From Canibacter zhoujuaniae (GTDB lineage Bacteria > Actinomycetota > Actinomycetes > Actinomycetales > Microbacteriaceae): DNA of 64,000 nucleotides. Below the pieces are notes generated by a model. That model did not search any database. It was not told the origin of the DNA and saw nothing but the letters and a program-made list of their open reading frames with translations. This document shows, piece by piece, positions 1 to 8,465 of this stretch. Made by a program: the position numbers and the translations under genes. Within the stretch, counting starts at the first letter, position 1; the number at the start of each line of letters is the position of its first letter. The stretch spans positions 914,027 through 978,026 of the forward strand of contig NZ_JAAIKA010000001.1 of assembly GCF_011752015.1 (NCBI RefSeq), in the 5' to 3' direction.

Positions 1-84
1 GGGTTTGTCGCAGGTTCCGATCCGGTAAGAGAGCTCGACGAGACCGTCGCAAAATTTGCGCCGATCGTTGATGCTTTTAAATAG
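1..84 (+). CDS. menF: Isochorismate synthase, C-terminal end (partial)
   Basis: Only the last 27 residues lie in the window, in a frame open from base 1 and ending at TAG 82-84. The tail contains GSDP followed by an ELDET...KF helix, which resembles the end of chorismate-utilising isochorismate synthases (GAGIVAxSDPxxELxET). That enzyme converts chorismate to isochorismate, the first step of menaquinone synthesis, and the next gene is menD, which uses its product. The two genes converge and overlap by 8 bp. The identification rests on a short tail plus context, so it is moderate; another chorismate-binding enzyme is possible. Confidence 0.6.
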   Translation, partial: GFVAGSDPVRELDETVAKFAPIVDAFK

Positions 85-1864
85 TTACTTCAATAATTTC
101 TGGGTCTTGCACCTGCCGGGTCAGCACAGTATCGAGTTCGGAGCGCGTAGCTACCTTTTCGTACTTCCAGCCGTAAGCGGTAGCGAGCGACTCGATCACA
201 ACATTATGCGGGGTGCGCATAACACGGTCGTATGCCTGGGCAGATGCTGTTTTCTTCACCTCAAGCTGCTCGAAGATAGTGCCCCCGCAGTCGTTTAAAA
301 CGAATATTTGCAGCGCTGGTTGCGCCTCTCCCGGGGTTAGCGCGAGAGACCCGGCATCGTGCAACAGCGCCAAATCGCCGATTAAAAGCCGGGTTACTCC
401 GGCAGACGCTGCGATTTCACCGTTTACTCGCGCTGCGACTCCAAACTGGGATGCGGTAGCAATGCCAAGCGCGGTCGCAACAGTGCCATCAATACCCGCA
501 ACGCCCCTGTTTGCGTGCACGGGCACGGGGCGTCCCGGCACCTGCCGGTCAGCAACACGCACGAGACGAGACGCCGCAAAAACCAGCCGATCGTGCGGCC
601 AGCAGGCCTGCCAAACTCGCTCGACCAGCATTTCGCGGGTGACCGGTTCGCGCATTGCGGCAAGCTCCTGCCTGGCATACTGATTGCGTTCTTTGTAACC
701 GGTTTCACGTGCGAGAGCTGTATCCGGCGCGTGCGCCGTAGTGCGGGATGTGAGCAGCTCACGGTCAGCGCGCACCCATGCTCGAAGCCACGCTCGGCCG
801 CGGTCGCGGTTAAACCCATCTGGCAGCAAAATATCGGGAACAACCCGCACCCTGTTTTTAAGCTCCGCATCAGACACACCGGCCGGTAAATAAACAGGCA
901 GACCGACACCTGCCGAGCTCGTTGCCACAGCATCCACTACCACCACTCGCACTGCCGGCTCGCTAAGCAGCGCCAGCACTTCCCGAGTGAGAGTCGGGTA
1001 ACCGAATACCACCGCCTGGGCAATCGCGCCACGAGTTTCGGCATCAGCGAGCAGAGTTTGATAACAGTTGATCACATTCCTACCGAAACGTGCACCGGAA
1101 ACAACCTCTGCCAATAACGGCAGCCCCGCACGGTGTGCAAAATCTTCGGCGGATCGGCCAGCGCCGGCACCTGCAATCACGACGGTGGGGAGGGAGTCAT
1201 CTAACACAGCGGGAGAAGTCTCGACCAAGCCAAGCTCATACGCTTTTACCTGGGAGTTGGCGCCGCCCTCGTATGCTTGCTCCGGTGGCGACACAGATTC
1301 GGGAACGTCACCAGACCCGGAGAGCGGCTCGTTGAGCCGCAGATTTAGATGCACGGGCCCCGTTTTGCTCGCGGTGTGTAAGCGCCCAGCGAGTGAGTCA
1401 AAATAGGAGAGCTCAGGCACTGCCGCCGCCGCAATCTCAAGGTCTATTCCAAAACGGGCATATGCTCGGAAAATAGCCGCCTGTGACGCTGTTTGGTTGG
1501 CGCGAATACCGTGTAACTCAAGCGGCCGGTCTGCGCTTATCACAAGCAACGGAATACGTGCGTTTGCGGCCTCCATAACCGCAGGCATCAGGTTTGCAAC
1601 TGCTGTGCCGCTGGTCGTCACAACCGCTGCAGCCCGCCCTGTTTCACGCGCTAGGCCGAGCGCGAAGAACCCCGCACTGCGCTCGTCCGTGCGCACATGC
1701 AGGAAGATACGCCCCGATTTTTCCAGCTCTGCAGCGGCAAGCGCCAAAGCCTGTGAGCGAGACCCGGGGGCGATAACAACGTCACTTAGACCGTATGCGA
1801 GAAGCGACTTCAAAAGCCGCTCAGCCGCAGCAGCAGCACCCGACAGCGGTAACGGCACTGTCAT
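77..1864 (-). CDS. menD: SEPHCHC synthase MenD
   Basis: Thiamine-diphosphate enzyme joining 2-oxoglutarate to isochorismate to give SEPHCHC in menaquinone synthesis; cytosolic. The 595 residues fit the family. The N-terminal pyrimidine-binding domain shows VIAPGSRSQALALA (about residues 31-44) and TTSGTAVANL, both typical of MenD. The C-terminal ThDP domain has GIDGTVATALGIA and GDLALLHD. The start ATG (1862-1864) overlaps the stop of the upstream PLDc_N gene by one base (TAATG), so the two are probably translationally coupled. It converges with the menF tail at the other end. Family membership is clear. Confidence 0.95.
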   Translation of the reverse strand: MTVPLPLSGAAAAAERLLKSLLAYGLSDVVIAPGSRSQALALAAAELEKSGRIFLHVRTDERSAGFFALGLARETGRAAAVVTTSGTAVANLMPAVMEAANARIPLLVISADRPLELHGIRANQTASQAAIFRAYARFGIDLEIAAAAVPELSYFDSLAGRLHTASKTGPVHLNLRLNEPLSGSGDVPESVSPPEQAYEGGANSQVKAYELGLVETSPAVLDDSLPTVVIAGAGAGRSAEDFAHRAGLPLLAEVVSGARFGRNVINCYQTLLADAETRGAIAQAVVFGYPTLTREVLALLSEPAVRVVVVDAVATSSAGVGLPVYLPAGVSDAELKNRVRVVPDILLPDGFNRDRGRAWLRAWVRADRELLTSRTTAHAPDTALARETGYKERNQYARQELAAMREPVTREMLVERVWQACWPHDRLVFAASRLVRVADRQVPGRPVPVHANRGVAGIDGTVATALGIATASQFGVAARVNGEIAASAGVTRLLIGDLALLHDAGSLALTPGEAQPALQIFVLNDCGGTIFEQLEVKKTASAQAYDRVMRTPHNVVIESLATAYGWKYEKVATRSELDTVLTRQVQDPEIIEVTI

Positions 1865-2274
1865 TAATTGTTTTCTTCCGGCTTGTCTCCGTCAGAATCA
1901 TCCGTGGGTTTCGGGTCTTCACCCGGAAAGGTCTCATTATCGAGTTCACGCAACCGCTCTTCAAGCTCACGCAACCGCGCCTCGCTCGACTCATTGAGAC
2001 GGGATAGCGCATCAGCCGCAGCAGCAGCGCCAGATGCCGCAGCGCCTGCGACCGTGCCACGAGAGCCGGCCGATCCGCCCACCTGACTGTCGCGCACCTT
2101 CCCGATGGTGAGCCAGAGAATACCACCGATAACAGGCAAGAACACCACTAACACAACCCACACAGGTTTAGAAACGCCACGCGTGCGCTGCGGCTCAGTC
2201 ATTGCAGCATCAACCACCGCAAAAATCTGAAACGCCGCCGCAAGCACAACCGTGATTATCAAAGCTCTTGCCAT
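1864..2274 (-). CDS. PLDc_N domain small membrane protein
   Basis: A 136-residue protein with two hydrophobic segments (about 1-24 and 36-58) separated by a short TEPQRTRGVSKP loop, the usual form of the phospholipase D N-terminal-like (PLDc_N) membrane domain. The rest is an Ala/Gly linker and a charged coiled-coil-like stretch (LRELEERLRELD) ending in an acidic tail. No catalytic HKD motif is present, so it is not a phospholipase. It lies directly upstream of menD and is coupled to it by a one-base overlap, which suggests a membrane role linked to quinone synthesis, though the function is unknown. Small actinobacterial proteins of this kind often accompany menaquinone genes. Confidence 0.75.
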   Translation of the reverse strand: MARALIITVVLAAAFQIFAVVDAAMTEPQRTRGVSKPVWVVLVVFLPVIGGILWLTIGKVRDSQVGGSAGSRGTVAGAAASGAAAAADALSRLNESSEARLRELEERLRELDNETFPGEDPKPTDDSDGDKPEENN

Positions 2275-2338
2275 AGCGTAATTTTATCGCACGGCACCTG
2301 TCAGCTAGCCGTCGGAGTGCATCGCTAAACTCGAAGAT

Positions 2339-2641
2339 ATGAGCGCAAAGAAAGCTTGGATTCTATACACCGTGTTGCGGCTGCTGTTTTTTGCGGTGCC
2401 GTTCACGCTAATTATGCTGTGGCTGCCAAATGTCTACGCAAACGGCCTCACCATTGGAGTGTTTTTTGCCGTTATCTGCGCAGCTATGATTTCTTTAGCG
2501 CTCTCGCTGCTGTTTTTGGGCAAACTGCGTGAACGTGCCGCGCAGGGGGTTGCCGAGTGGCGCACCTCAAGTCACACGCACGACAGCGATGTGGAAGACG
2601 CCGCCATCGACGAGCTAGAGCCCGAAACCCCACGCAATTAG
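2339..2641 (+). CDS. DUF4229 domain membrane protein
   Basis: A 100-residue protein with two transmembrane segments (about 9-34 and 38-61), a KLRERAAQGVAEWR amphipathic segment and an acidic, probably disordered C-terminus. This matches DUF4229, a small actinobacterial family commonly found beside menA. Biochemical function is unknown. It is divergent from the PLDc_N gene and converges with menA, overlapping its 3' end by 27 bp. The ATG at 2339 sits about 65 bp from the divergent start, which leaves room for a shared promoter region. Confidence 0.75.
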   Translation: MSAKKAWILYTVLRLLFFAVPFTLIMLWLPNVYANGLTIGVFFAVICAAMISLALSLLFLGKLRERAAQGVAEWRTSSHTHDSDVEDAAIDELEPETPRN

Positions 2642-3580
2642 AATCGCATAGGCGAGCGCTGCGATGCTTGTCAGCTGCAGCGCGAGAATCAGCTCACGCG
2701 CAGTTTTCGCGGTGAGCACAATCAAACACGTTGGCAGCACAATTAAGAGCACTAAGAAAGAAACCGAGATCCGCGGGAAAAACGGAGTGTGCACAGCAGA
2801 GACCAGAAACGGTGCGAGCGCGAAAAGCACAAACAGGATGCGGGCAGCGCGATCCCCAATAACTACCGCAAGTGTGCGCTTTCCCGCCTGTCGGTCGGTT
2901 GGAATATCGCGGATATTGTTGGCGATTAACACAGCGACAGCAAAGCACCCGATGGCGCCAGCCACCCACCAGATCTGCTGATTGGCGATATCAGACTGCA
3001 GATAGTAGGTGCCGGCGGTTGCAACAAGACCGAAGAAGATGAACACCATCACCTCGCCCAAGGCCATGTAACCGTAAGGGCGTTTGCCGCCCGTGTAAAA
3101 CCAGGCTGCGATGATCGCGAGAACACCTATTACGAGAAACCACCAGCGCCCGGAGAGCACAACCGCAACAAGGCCTGCAAGCGCCGCGAGCGCAAAACAT
3201 CCGAGCGCGACAGCAAGCACTTTTTTCGGGTTCACCAGCCCAGATGCGGTGAGTCGTGCGGGGCCGACGCGAAATTCATCAGTGCCGCGCACCCCGTCAC
3301 TGTAGTCGTTCGCGTAGTTCACGCCGATCTGCAGCAGCACCGCAACGGCGAGCGCCAGAAGGGTTAGCGGCCAGGAAAATTCTTGCACCATCGATGCAAT
3401 GCCGGCTCCGGCGATAACCGGCGCAAATGCGAGCGGCAGTGTGCGAAGCCTCGCTCCGTGCACCCAGTCGCCTATGGTTACGCTACTGTGGCCTGTGGTT
3501 TTCAGGTGTGCTGCGGTGGCGGCGCGTTTTGCGGGGTTACCTGAGACGCCCGGCCGATGCTGGTTTTTCTGCTTATTCAC
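2615..3580 (-). CDS. menA: 1,4-dihydroxy-2-naphthoate polyprenyltransferase MenA
   Basis: UbiA-family integral membrane prenyltransferase that attaches the polyprenyl tail to 1,4-dihydroxy-2-naphthoate, giving demethylmenaquinone. The two Asp-rich Mg-diphosphate sites are visible: NYANDYSDG (near residue 90) and NNIRDIPTD (near 220). About eight to nine hydrophobic helices follow a 35-residue polar N-terminus; ARLRTLPLAFAPVIAGAG is the characteristic first helix. At 321 residues it is slightly long, because of the N-terminal extension, and the true start could be internal. It lies 21 bp downstream of menE on the same strand and so probably belongs to a menB-menE-menA transcript. Confidence 0.93.
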   Translation of the reverse strand: MNKQKNQHRPGVSGNPAKRAATAAHLKTTGHSSVTIGDWVHGARLRTLPLAFAPVIAGAGIASMVQEFSWPLTLLALAVAVLLQIGVNYANDYSDGVRGTDEFRVGPARLTASGLVNPKKVLAVALGCFALAALAGLVAVVLSGRWWFLVIGVLAIIAAWFYTGGKRPYGYMALGEVMVFIFFGLVATAGTYYLQSDIANQQIWWVAGAIGCFAVAVLIANNIRDIPTDRQAGKRTLAVVIGDRAARILFVLFALAPFLVSAVHTPFFPRISVSFLVLLIVLPTCLIVLTAKTARELILALQLTSIAALAYAILIAWGFGL

Positions 3581-3601
3581 AAATCCACCTATTCTTTTTA
3601 G

Positions 3602-4774
3602 CTAACCGCTAATCCTGGCTGCCGCGAGCGCGGTTAGAGCCTGATAGTCAGGCTTGCCTCCGGCTAGTGTCGGCATGGTTTCAAGGCTTATAAATCTAGC
3701 CGGGGTTGCGGCTCTGCCGAGCTCTCTAACAAGCTCTGCGGTAACTTCTGATTCTTCTAATTTGCTGTTTTCAGTGTCATCGTTATTGCGGTGCACGACA
3801 ACGAGCCGCTCACCCCAGTAGGCGTCAGGCACAGCAACCGCTGCCACGCTGCCATCCCCGTATAGTTTGGTTAGCACTGTTTCGACGCTGTCCAGTGAAA
3901 CGTTAACGCCGCCGGAAATAAAGACACGATCCGCCCGCCCTGTGATCTGCAGCATGCCGCCGAGCAGCTCACCGGTATCACCCGTGCGATACCAGCGCAC
4001 GCCTGTTTTTTCATCGGTAATAAACCGATCCTGCACAGAAATTCTGCCGTCTTCAGTGAGATAACCGAGCGCGAGATTAGCGCCGGCCAACTGCACCTCC
4101 CCATTGCGAATACGCACGCGCGAGTTGCCGATCTCAACCCCGTCGTAAACGCAACCGCCTGCTGTTTCAGTGGATCCGTATGTGCGCACAATGTTTACAC
4201 CCAGATCGTAGGCGCGCTGTCGCAGTTGTAGCGAGGTCGGGCCGCCACCGACAAGAATCGCTGCGAATTCCTGCAGGGTTTGTAGTGCTGTCGCGTCGGT
4301 TTCGGCTAGGTCTAATAACCTGGCTAACTGCACCGGCACCACCGACATATAGCGCCGTGGGTGGGTCAGCTGTGCCGCCCGGGTAATAATCTCATTGGCG
4401 TCAGCGTTTAGGGCAAAGACAGGCTCAGTGCCGCTGATGTGGCTGCGCACCAACTGCCCAAGACCGCTCACCAGGTTGAGCGGCAGGGTGACAAGCCACT
4501 GCCCGTCGCCGCCAAGCTCTGCGAGGCTTGCGCGTGCGTTTTCAAGCAGAGCTGCAGCGCTTAAAGCAACTGTTTTTGGCTCGCCGGTCGATCCGGAGGT
4601 GCGAATCAACACAGCCGCTTCAGCTCGCACCTCATCGCTTATAACTGCTGCCTGCGAGAGCGGCTCTGTGCCCTGCGCGAGCGGCATGAGCAGTGTCTTA
4701 CCCGCTAGCGCATCTGACAGAGCGGCGCACAACCAAGCGATATCCGAAGTTGGCACCTGCACGAATTGTTTCAT
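3602..4774 (-). CDS. menE: o-succinylbenzoate-CoA ligase MenE
   Basis: ANL-superfamily adenylating enzyme that activates o-succinylbenzoate with CoA and ATP for MenB. The P-loop RTSGSTGEPKTVALS lies near residues 58-72. The A5 motif is YGSTETAGG, and the C-terminal part has WYRTGDTGELL and a hinge ITGRADRVFISGG. At 390 residues it is a short form, lacking much of the N-terminal subdomain present in 450-500 residue homologues; short MenE proteins are common in actinobacteria. It is 8 bp downstream of menB, which indicates an operon. Confidence 0.93.
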   Translation of the reverse strand: MKQFVQVPTSDIAWLCAALSDALAGKTLLMPLAQGTEPLSQAAVISDEVRAEAAVLIRTSGSTGEPKTVALSAAALLENARASLAELGGDGQWLVTLPLNLVSGLGQLVRSHISGTEPVFALNADANEIITRAAQLTHPRRYMSVVPVQLARLLDLAETDATALQTLQEFAAILVGGGPTSLQLRQRAYDLGVNIVRTYGSTETAGGCVYDGVEIGNSRVRIRNGEVQLAGANLALGYLTEDGRISVQDRFITDEKTGVRWYRTGDTGELLGGMLQITGRADRVFISGGVNVSLDSVETVLTKLYGDGSVAAVAVPDAYWGERLVVVHRNNDDTENSKLEESEVTAELVRELGRAATPARFISLETMPTLAGGKPDYQALTALAAARISG

Positions 4775-4782
4775 GTCGCGCC

Positions 4783-5694
4783 CTAAAAGTGATAGGGGAA
4801 GGCCGACCAGTCGGGCGAGCGTTTCTCGAGGAAGCTGTCACGCCCCTCAACTGCCTCATCGGTGCCGTATGCCAGCCGGGTTGCCTCACCGGCGAACAGC
4901 TGCTGCCCGACAATGCCGTCGTCGACCGCGTTAAACGCGTATTTCAGCATGCGGATCGCGGTTGGCGACTTCCCGAGTATGGTGCGCGCCCATTTAATGC
5001 CCTCTTTTTCAAGCTCTTCGTGCGGCACGACACGGTTAACAACACCCATTTCATATGCGCGTTGCGCATCATATTCTTCGGCGAGGAAGAAGACTTCGCG
5101 CGCAAACTTCTGCCCGATTTGACGCGCAAAATATGCTGAACCGTAACCGGCATCAAAGGAGCCCACGTCTGCGTCGGTCTGCTTAAACTTCCCGTGCTCA
5201 CGGCTTGCGATAGTGAGGTCGCACACCACGTTCAGCGAGTGCCCGCCGCCTGCCGCCCAGCCGGGCACCAACGCGATAACAACCTTCGGCATAAAGCGAA
5301 TTAGCCGCTGCACTTCGAGGATGTGCAGCCGCCCTGCGCGGGCGGTGTCTATCCCCGCGGCGTTCTCGGTCGCCGCATATTTGTAGCCGTCTTTGCCGCG
5401 AATGCGCTGATCGCCGCCGGAGCAGAAAGCCCACCCGCCATCACGGGGGCTCGGGCCGTTACCGGTGAGCAGCACAACCCCGATTTTGGGGTTAACACGC
5501 GCTTTTTCAAGAGCGTCATACAGCTCATCAACTGTCTGTGGTCGGAAGGCATTGCGCACCTCTGGGCGGTTAAAGGCGATCCGTGAAATACGGCCATCAC
5601 CACTCACGTGCGCTGTAATATCACTGTAGTTTTCAGCACCCGGCGCAAGCACCCACTCACTCGGGTCAAACAGTTCAGAAACCTTCTCACTCAT
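4783..5694 (-). CDS. menB: 1,4-dihydroxy-2-naphthoyl-CoA synthase MenB
   Basis: Crotonase-fold enzyme that closes the second ring of the naphthoquinone from o-succinylbenzoyl-CoA. Hallmarks are WAFCSGGDQRIRGKDGYKY (oxyanion and substrate loop), PGWAAGGGHSLNVVCDL and TDADVGSFDAGYGSAY with the conserved Asp and Tyr. The start was set at the ATG of MSEKVSELFDPSEW (complement of 5692-5694), because the 11 extra upstream codons do not look conserved; this gives 303 residues, which fits the family. It is divergent from menC across 58 bp, so the two transcripts probably share a promoter region, and it leads the menB-menE-menA unit. Confidence 0.95.
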   Translation of the reverse strand: MSEKVSELFDPSEWVLAPGAENYSDITAHVSGDGRISRIAFNRPEVRNAFRPQTVDELYDALEKARVNPKIGVVLLTGNGPSPRDGGWAFCSGGDQRIRGKDGYKYAATENAAGIDTARAGRLHILEVQRLIRFMPKVVIALVPGWAAGGGHSLNVVCDLTIASREHGKFKQTDADVGSFDAGYGSAYFARQIGQKFAREVFFLAEEYDAQRAYEMGVVNRVVPHEELEKEGIKWARTILGKSPTAIRMLKYAFNAVDDGIVGQQLFAGEATRLAYGTDEAVEGRDSFLEKRSPDWSAFPYHF

Positions 5695-5752
5695 GCTCAC
5701 AAGTTTAGCCGCAGCCGCTTCGCACATTGGGTGGCGCGGTTAGACTTGCGGT

Positions 5753-6820
5753 ATGGCTTTAGCCCCCTCTCCGACAGAGCATCTTCCTGACCCGCTGCCC
5801 TCGCTCGACGAGCTGCGCGAACGCGCCCGTGTCGTCTCTATTCCGCTTCGCGTCAAGTTTCGCGGGGTGCTGCAGCGTGAGGTGATGCTGTTTGCAGGGC
5901 CAAACGGGTGGGCCGAATGGGCTCCGTTTTTAGAATACGGCCCCGCTGAGTCTGCTCGTTGGTTGTGCGCCGCGCTGGCACAGGGTTGGGGGTCGCACCC
6001 TCCCCTGCTGCGGGATCGGATCGCGGTTAACGTCACAGTTCCTGCGGTCCCCGCACAGCGTGTGCCGGAAGTGCTCGCACGCTACGGCGATCTCGCTGCG
6101 CTGCAAAAGATAAAGGCTGTCAAGGTTAAAGTTGCAGAAACTGGGCAGTCGCTCGCGGCTGATACTGCGCGGATTGCGGCGGTTCGCCGCGCACTGGGTG
6201 AGAGTGTTCTGCTGCGTTTAGACGCTAATGCGGGCTGGTCTGTAAGCGATGCGCTCAACGCAGCACTGCGGCTGCAAGAATTCAATATCGACTATTTTGA
6301 ACAACCCGTTGCGACACTAGCGGAACTGAAGCAACTGCGGCAGGAGTTTTCCAAGCACGAAATTCGCGCCCGCATTGCGGCAGATGAACTACTGCGTAAA
6401 GCACCCGATCCCTTCGATAAAAACTTGCAAGCCCGCCTGCGCGAAGCTGCTGATTTGGTAATCGTGAAGCAGGCACCGCTTGGCGGGGTGCGCCGCACGC
6501 TTGCAATCATCGAATCACTAAAGCTTCCCACGGTGGTTTCCAGCGGGCTCGAGACTGGGGTTGGGATAGCCGCAGGGCTCAAGCTCGCCGCCGCACTCCC
6601 CGACGCTCTGCTCGACGGCCCTTGTGGCTTAGCAACGGGCAGCTTGCTGCAGCGCGACATCCTCACCCAACCGCACAGCATTACAGCGGGAGAAATCGCC
6701 GTGCGTGCCCCCGCGGTAAGCGCAGCAGCTCTGCACGAAACTCGCGCAAGTGTTTCACGTGAAACATGGTGGCACTCGCGTCTGGCACAGAGTTATCAGG
6801 CGCTTCTAGCTGATGGTTAG
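5753..6820 (+). CDS. menC: o-succinylbenzoate synthase MenC
   Basis: Enolase-superfamily dehydratase that makes o-succinylbenzoate from SHCHC. Active-site elements in order: KVKVAE (KxK lysines), LRLDANAGW (Asp ligand), YFEQP (Glu ligand), IAADE (Asp-Glu) and IVKQAPLGG (second catalytic Lys). This is the actinobacterial/proteobacterial type of OSBS, clearly different from the NSAR-like enzyme at 37237-38349. No strong Shine-Dalgarno lies before the ATG at 5753, so the mRNA may be leaderless. The coding sequence carries a perfect parS palindrome at 6751-6766, encoding VSRET. Confidence 0.9.
   Translation: MALAPSPTEHLPDPLPSLDELRERARVVSIPLRVKFRGVLQREVMLFAGPNGWAEWAPFLEYGPAESARWLCAALAQGWGSHPPLLRDRIAVNVTVPAVPAQRVPEVLARYGDLAALQKIKAVKVKVAETGQSLAADTARIAAVRRALGESVLLRLDANAGWSVSDALNAALRLQEFNIDYFEQPVATLAELKQLRQEFSKHEIRARIAADELLRKAPDPFDKNLQARLREAADLVIVKQAPLGGVRRTLAIIESLKLPTVVSSGLETGVGIAAGLKLAAALPDALLDGPCGLATGSLLQRDILTQPHSITAGEIAVRAPAVSAAALHETRASVSRETWWHSRLAQSYQALLADG
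6751..6766. other. parS-type ParB-binding palindrome
   Basis: The 16 bases TGTTTCACGTGAAACA form a perfect palindrome that matches the bacterial centromere site parS. It lies inside the 3' part of menC, as parS sites often lie in coding sequence. The identical 16-mer recurs at 46094-46109. A chance double occurrence is very unlikely. ParB loads at such sites and drives origin segregation, usually close to oriC. Confidence 0.88.
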
Positions 6821-6829
6821 GATATACAC

Positions 6830-7237
6830 ATGAACGAAAATCAGACTCCCCAGGATCAAACTCCCCAGGATCAGAACACCCCTGCTGCGCCGCAGTATTA
6901 TCGGCAGCCGCAGCTTGCAGAGGCCCAGCCAGCACCGGATGCAGCGGTAACCAATCCGTCTCAGGGTTATGTGCAGGCTGGCTACGCTGCGCAGACGCCA
7001 GAAAACCCGATTAGCGCCCTAACTATCGTGGGCTTCATTATGGCTTTTGTGATGCCTCTTGTTGGCCTTATTCTCAGCATCATTGCACTAAAGGGTGCGA
7101 AGGCGCGCAATGAAGAAGGCAGCAGGCTTGCACTAGCCGGCATTATTATTGGCGCAGTCTTCACCGCTCTTACCCTGTTGTACATTATTTTTGTGATGGG
7201 CACAGTGGTCTGGTTCGGCAGCATCAACAACTTCTGA
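6830..7237 (+). CDS. DUF4190 domain membrane protein
   Basis: A 135-residue protein with a Gln/Pro-rich disordered N-terminus (about 1-62, including a repeated TPQDQ) and a two-helix membrane domain: ALTIVGFIMAFVMPLVGLIL (about 65-85), a basic turn ALKGAKARNEEGSRLA, and a second helix GIIIGAVFTALTLLYIIFVM. This is the DUF4190 pattern common in actinobacteria, with unknown function. It starts 9 bp after menC on the same strand, so it may be co-transcribed, though nothing links it to quinone synthesis. Confidence 0.75.
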   Translation: MNENQTPQDQTPQDQNTPAAPQYYRQPQLAEAQPAPDAAVTNPSQGYVQAGYAAQTPENPISALTIVGFIMAFVMPLVGLILSIIALKGAKARNEEGSRLALAGIIIGAVFTALTLLYIIFVMGTVVWFGSINNF

Positions 7238-7240
7238 TTG

Positions 7241-8200
7241 CTACGGCAATAGCTCGCGAATAATCTCACGATCAAACAACTCAGCGCCCGCGCCAGCAAA
7301 CTTAATGGCTAGGGCGCTGTAGTCTCTATCCTCAGCGAAGCGAATCAGAGACACAAAACCATAGTCTCGCCCGCGCACTCGGCCCCGCCCAACCGTGGGA
7401 TCCCCCTGATAGGCCACGGCGGGAGTGACCCACACCGGCACATCCGCGATGCTAGCAGCCTGTGTTATATGGTAGTGGCCGCAGAGAATAGCGTCTATCC
7501 GCGCTCCCGCGCTCTTAGCGCCGCGCAGGATATCGGCAAATTCTTGCTGACCGCGCAGCCCGATATTGCGCATTTCAATATACGGGTTAGCTACCGGCGG
7601 GTGGTGCAGGGTGATTACCGTGCGCTGCTGCAGCGCGCTACTGTCGGATCGGCCAAGCTCCGCGCTCAACCACTCCAACTGCGCATCAGTGAGATGCCCC
7701 TGCGCCACCCGGTAGCCGTGCGAGTTTAATGAAATTACCCGCAATTGCGCCGTCTCGAAAACAGAATCAGCCGGTTCGGGTCCGTAGCTGATGCGCGCCT
7801 CTCCAAGCGGCACTGTGCCACGGTGATCCCCCGGCGCACTAGCGGGTGTCACTCCGGCACTGCTCGGCGCAACACCAACAGTGCCTCCCGGCACGTAAAC
7901 ACTCTGCGTGAAGTCTGACTGCAGGTCGTGGTTGCCCGGGATGGTAATAATCGTGCGCCGATAGGTGTCAGCCATCTCCTGCAACAGCTCGTCTGCCGCA
8001 GGCCTAATTTCGTGAAAACGCTCAGCAATATCACCCGTGACCAGGAAAATTGCCGGCTCATGCGCCATTGCGGTGGCGAAGGCCTCGCGCGTGCGCCGCC
8101 AAGTATCGATCTGCTCAAACAGTAGCGTGCCCGGGGCGACCAGGTGCAGGTCGCTAAGGTGCGCAATCGTAAGCTCTGGCGGAGAGTATGGCGTGCTCAT
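7241..8200 (-). CDS. Calcineurin-like metallophosphoesterase (CpdA-like)
   Basis: A 319-residue dimetal phosphoesterase with all signature blocks: HLSDLHL (about 14-20), GDIAE, GNHDLQ, a loop with HHPPV, and GHYHIT near residue 235. Spacing and length fit class III cyclic-nucleotide phosphodiesterases of the CpdA/Rv0805 type. The substrate cannot be told from sequence; 3',5'-cAMP or another phosphodiester is possible. It has no signal peptide and is probably cytosolic. It converges with the DUF4190 gene and is divergent from copZ. Confidence 0.85.
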   Translation of the reverse strand: MSTPYSPPELTIAHLSDLHLVAPGTLLFEQIDTWRRTREAFATAMAHEPAIFLVTGDIAERFHEIRPAADELLQEMADTYRRTIITIPGNHDLQSDFTQSVYVPGGTVGVAPSSAGVTPASAPGDHRGTVPLGEARISYGPEPADSVFETAQLRVISLNSHGYRVAQGHLTDAQLEWLSAELGRSDSSALQQRTVITLHHPPVANPYIEMRNIGLRGQQEFADILRGAKSAGARIDAILCGHYHITQAASIADVPVWVTPAVAYQGDPTVGRGRVRGRDYGFVSLIRFAEDRDYSALAIKFAGAGAELFDREIIRELLP

Positions 8201-8249
8201 ACCCTTAGCCTACTTGGGAATTTTCAGATTTCGAGAGTAGCGTTAAAGC

Positions 8250-8465
8250 ATGAGCACGAAGAGCCTGAATTTCACCGTCACCGGCATGAGTTGCGCACAC
8301 TGTGAAGCCGCTATTCGCTCTGAATTAGAGGAGCTCGACGGGGTTCACGCAGTCGCAGTTAGCGCCGCTAATGGCACTCTTACTGTGCAGGCTGATGCGG
8401 CTGTCACGGAGCAGGCGATCATCGCAGCCGTTGACGAGGCGGGGTATGCAGCGCACTCAGCATGA
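8250..8465 (+). CDS. copZ: Copper chaperone (heavy-metal-associated domain)
   Basis: A 71-residue single HMA domain with the copper motif GMSCAHC (about residues 12-18) and the beta-alpha-beta-beta-alpha-beta length of CopZ. It binds Cu(I) through the two cysteines and delivers it to a P1B ATPase. The downstream copA starts inside this gene (20-bp overlap), which supports a partner role and translational coupling. No CsoR or CopY-type regulator is encoded next to the pair, so its regulator must be elsewhere. Confidence 0.9.
   Translation: MSTKSLNFTVTGMSCAHCEAAIRSELEELDGVHAVAVSAANGTLTVQADAAVTEQAIIAAVDEAGYAAHSA

Noticed and set aside
690..715. TTTCACGTG half-site resembling parS
   Set aside because: Only one half matches (GGTTTCACGTGCGAG); the other arm is wrong. 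A similar half at 25108-25118 also fails. Only the two perfect 16-mers were kept.
8371..8465. Frameshifted two-HMA CopA formed from copZ plus copA
   Set aside because: Each reading frame has its own full motifs, a separate start and stop, and the 20-bp overlap is a normal coupled arrangement.
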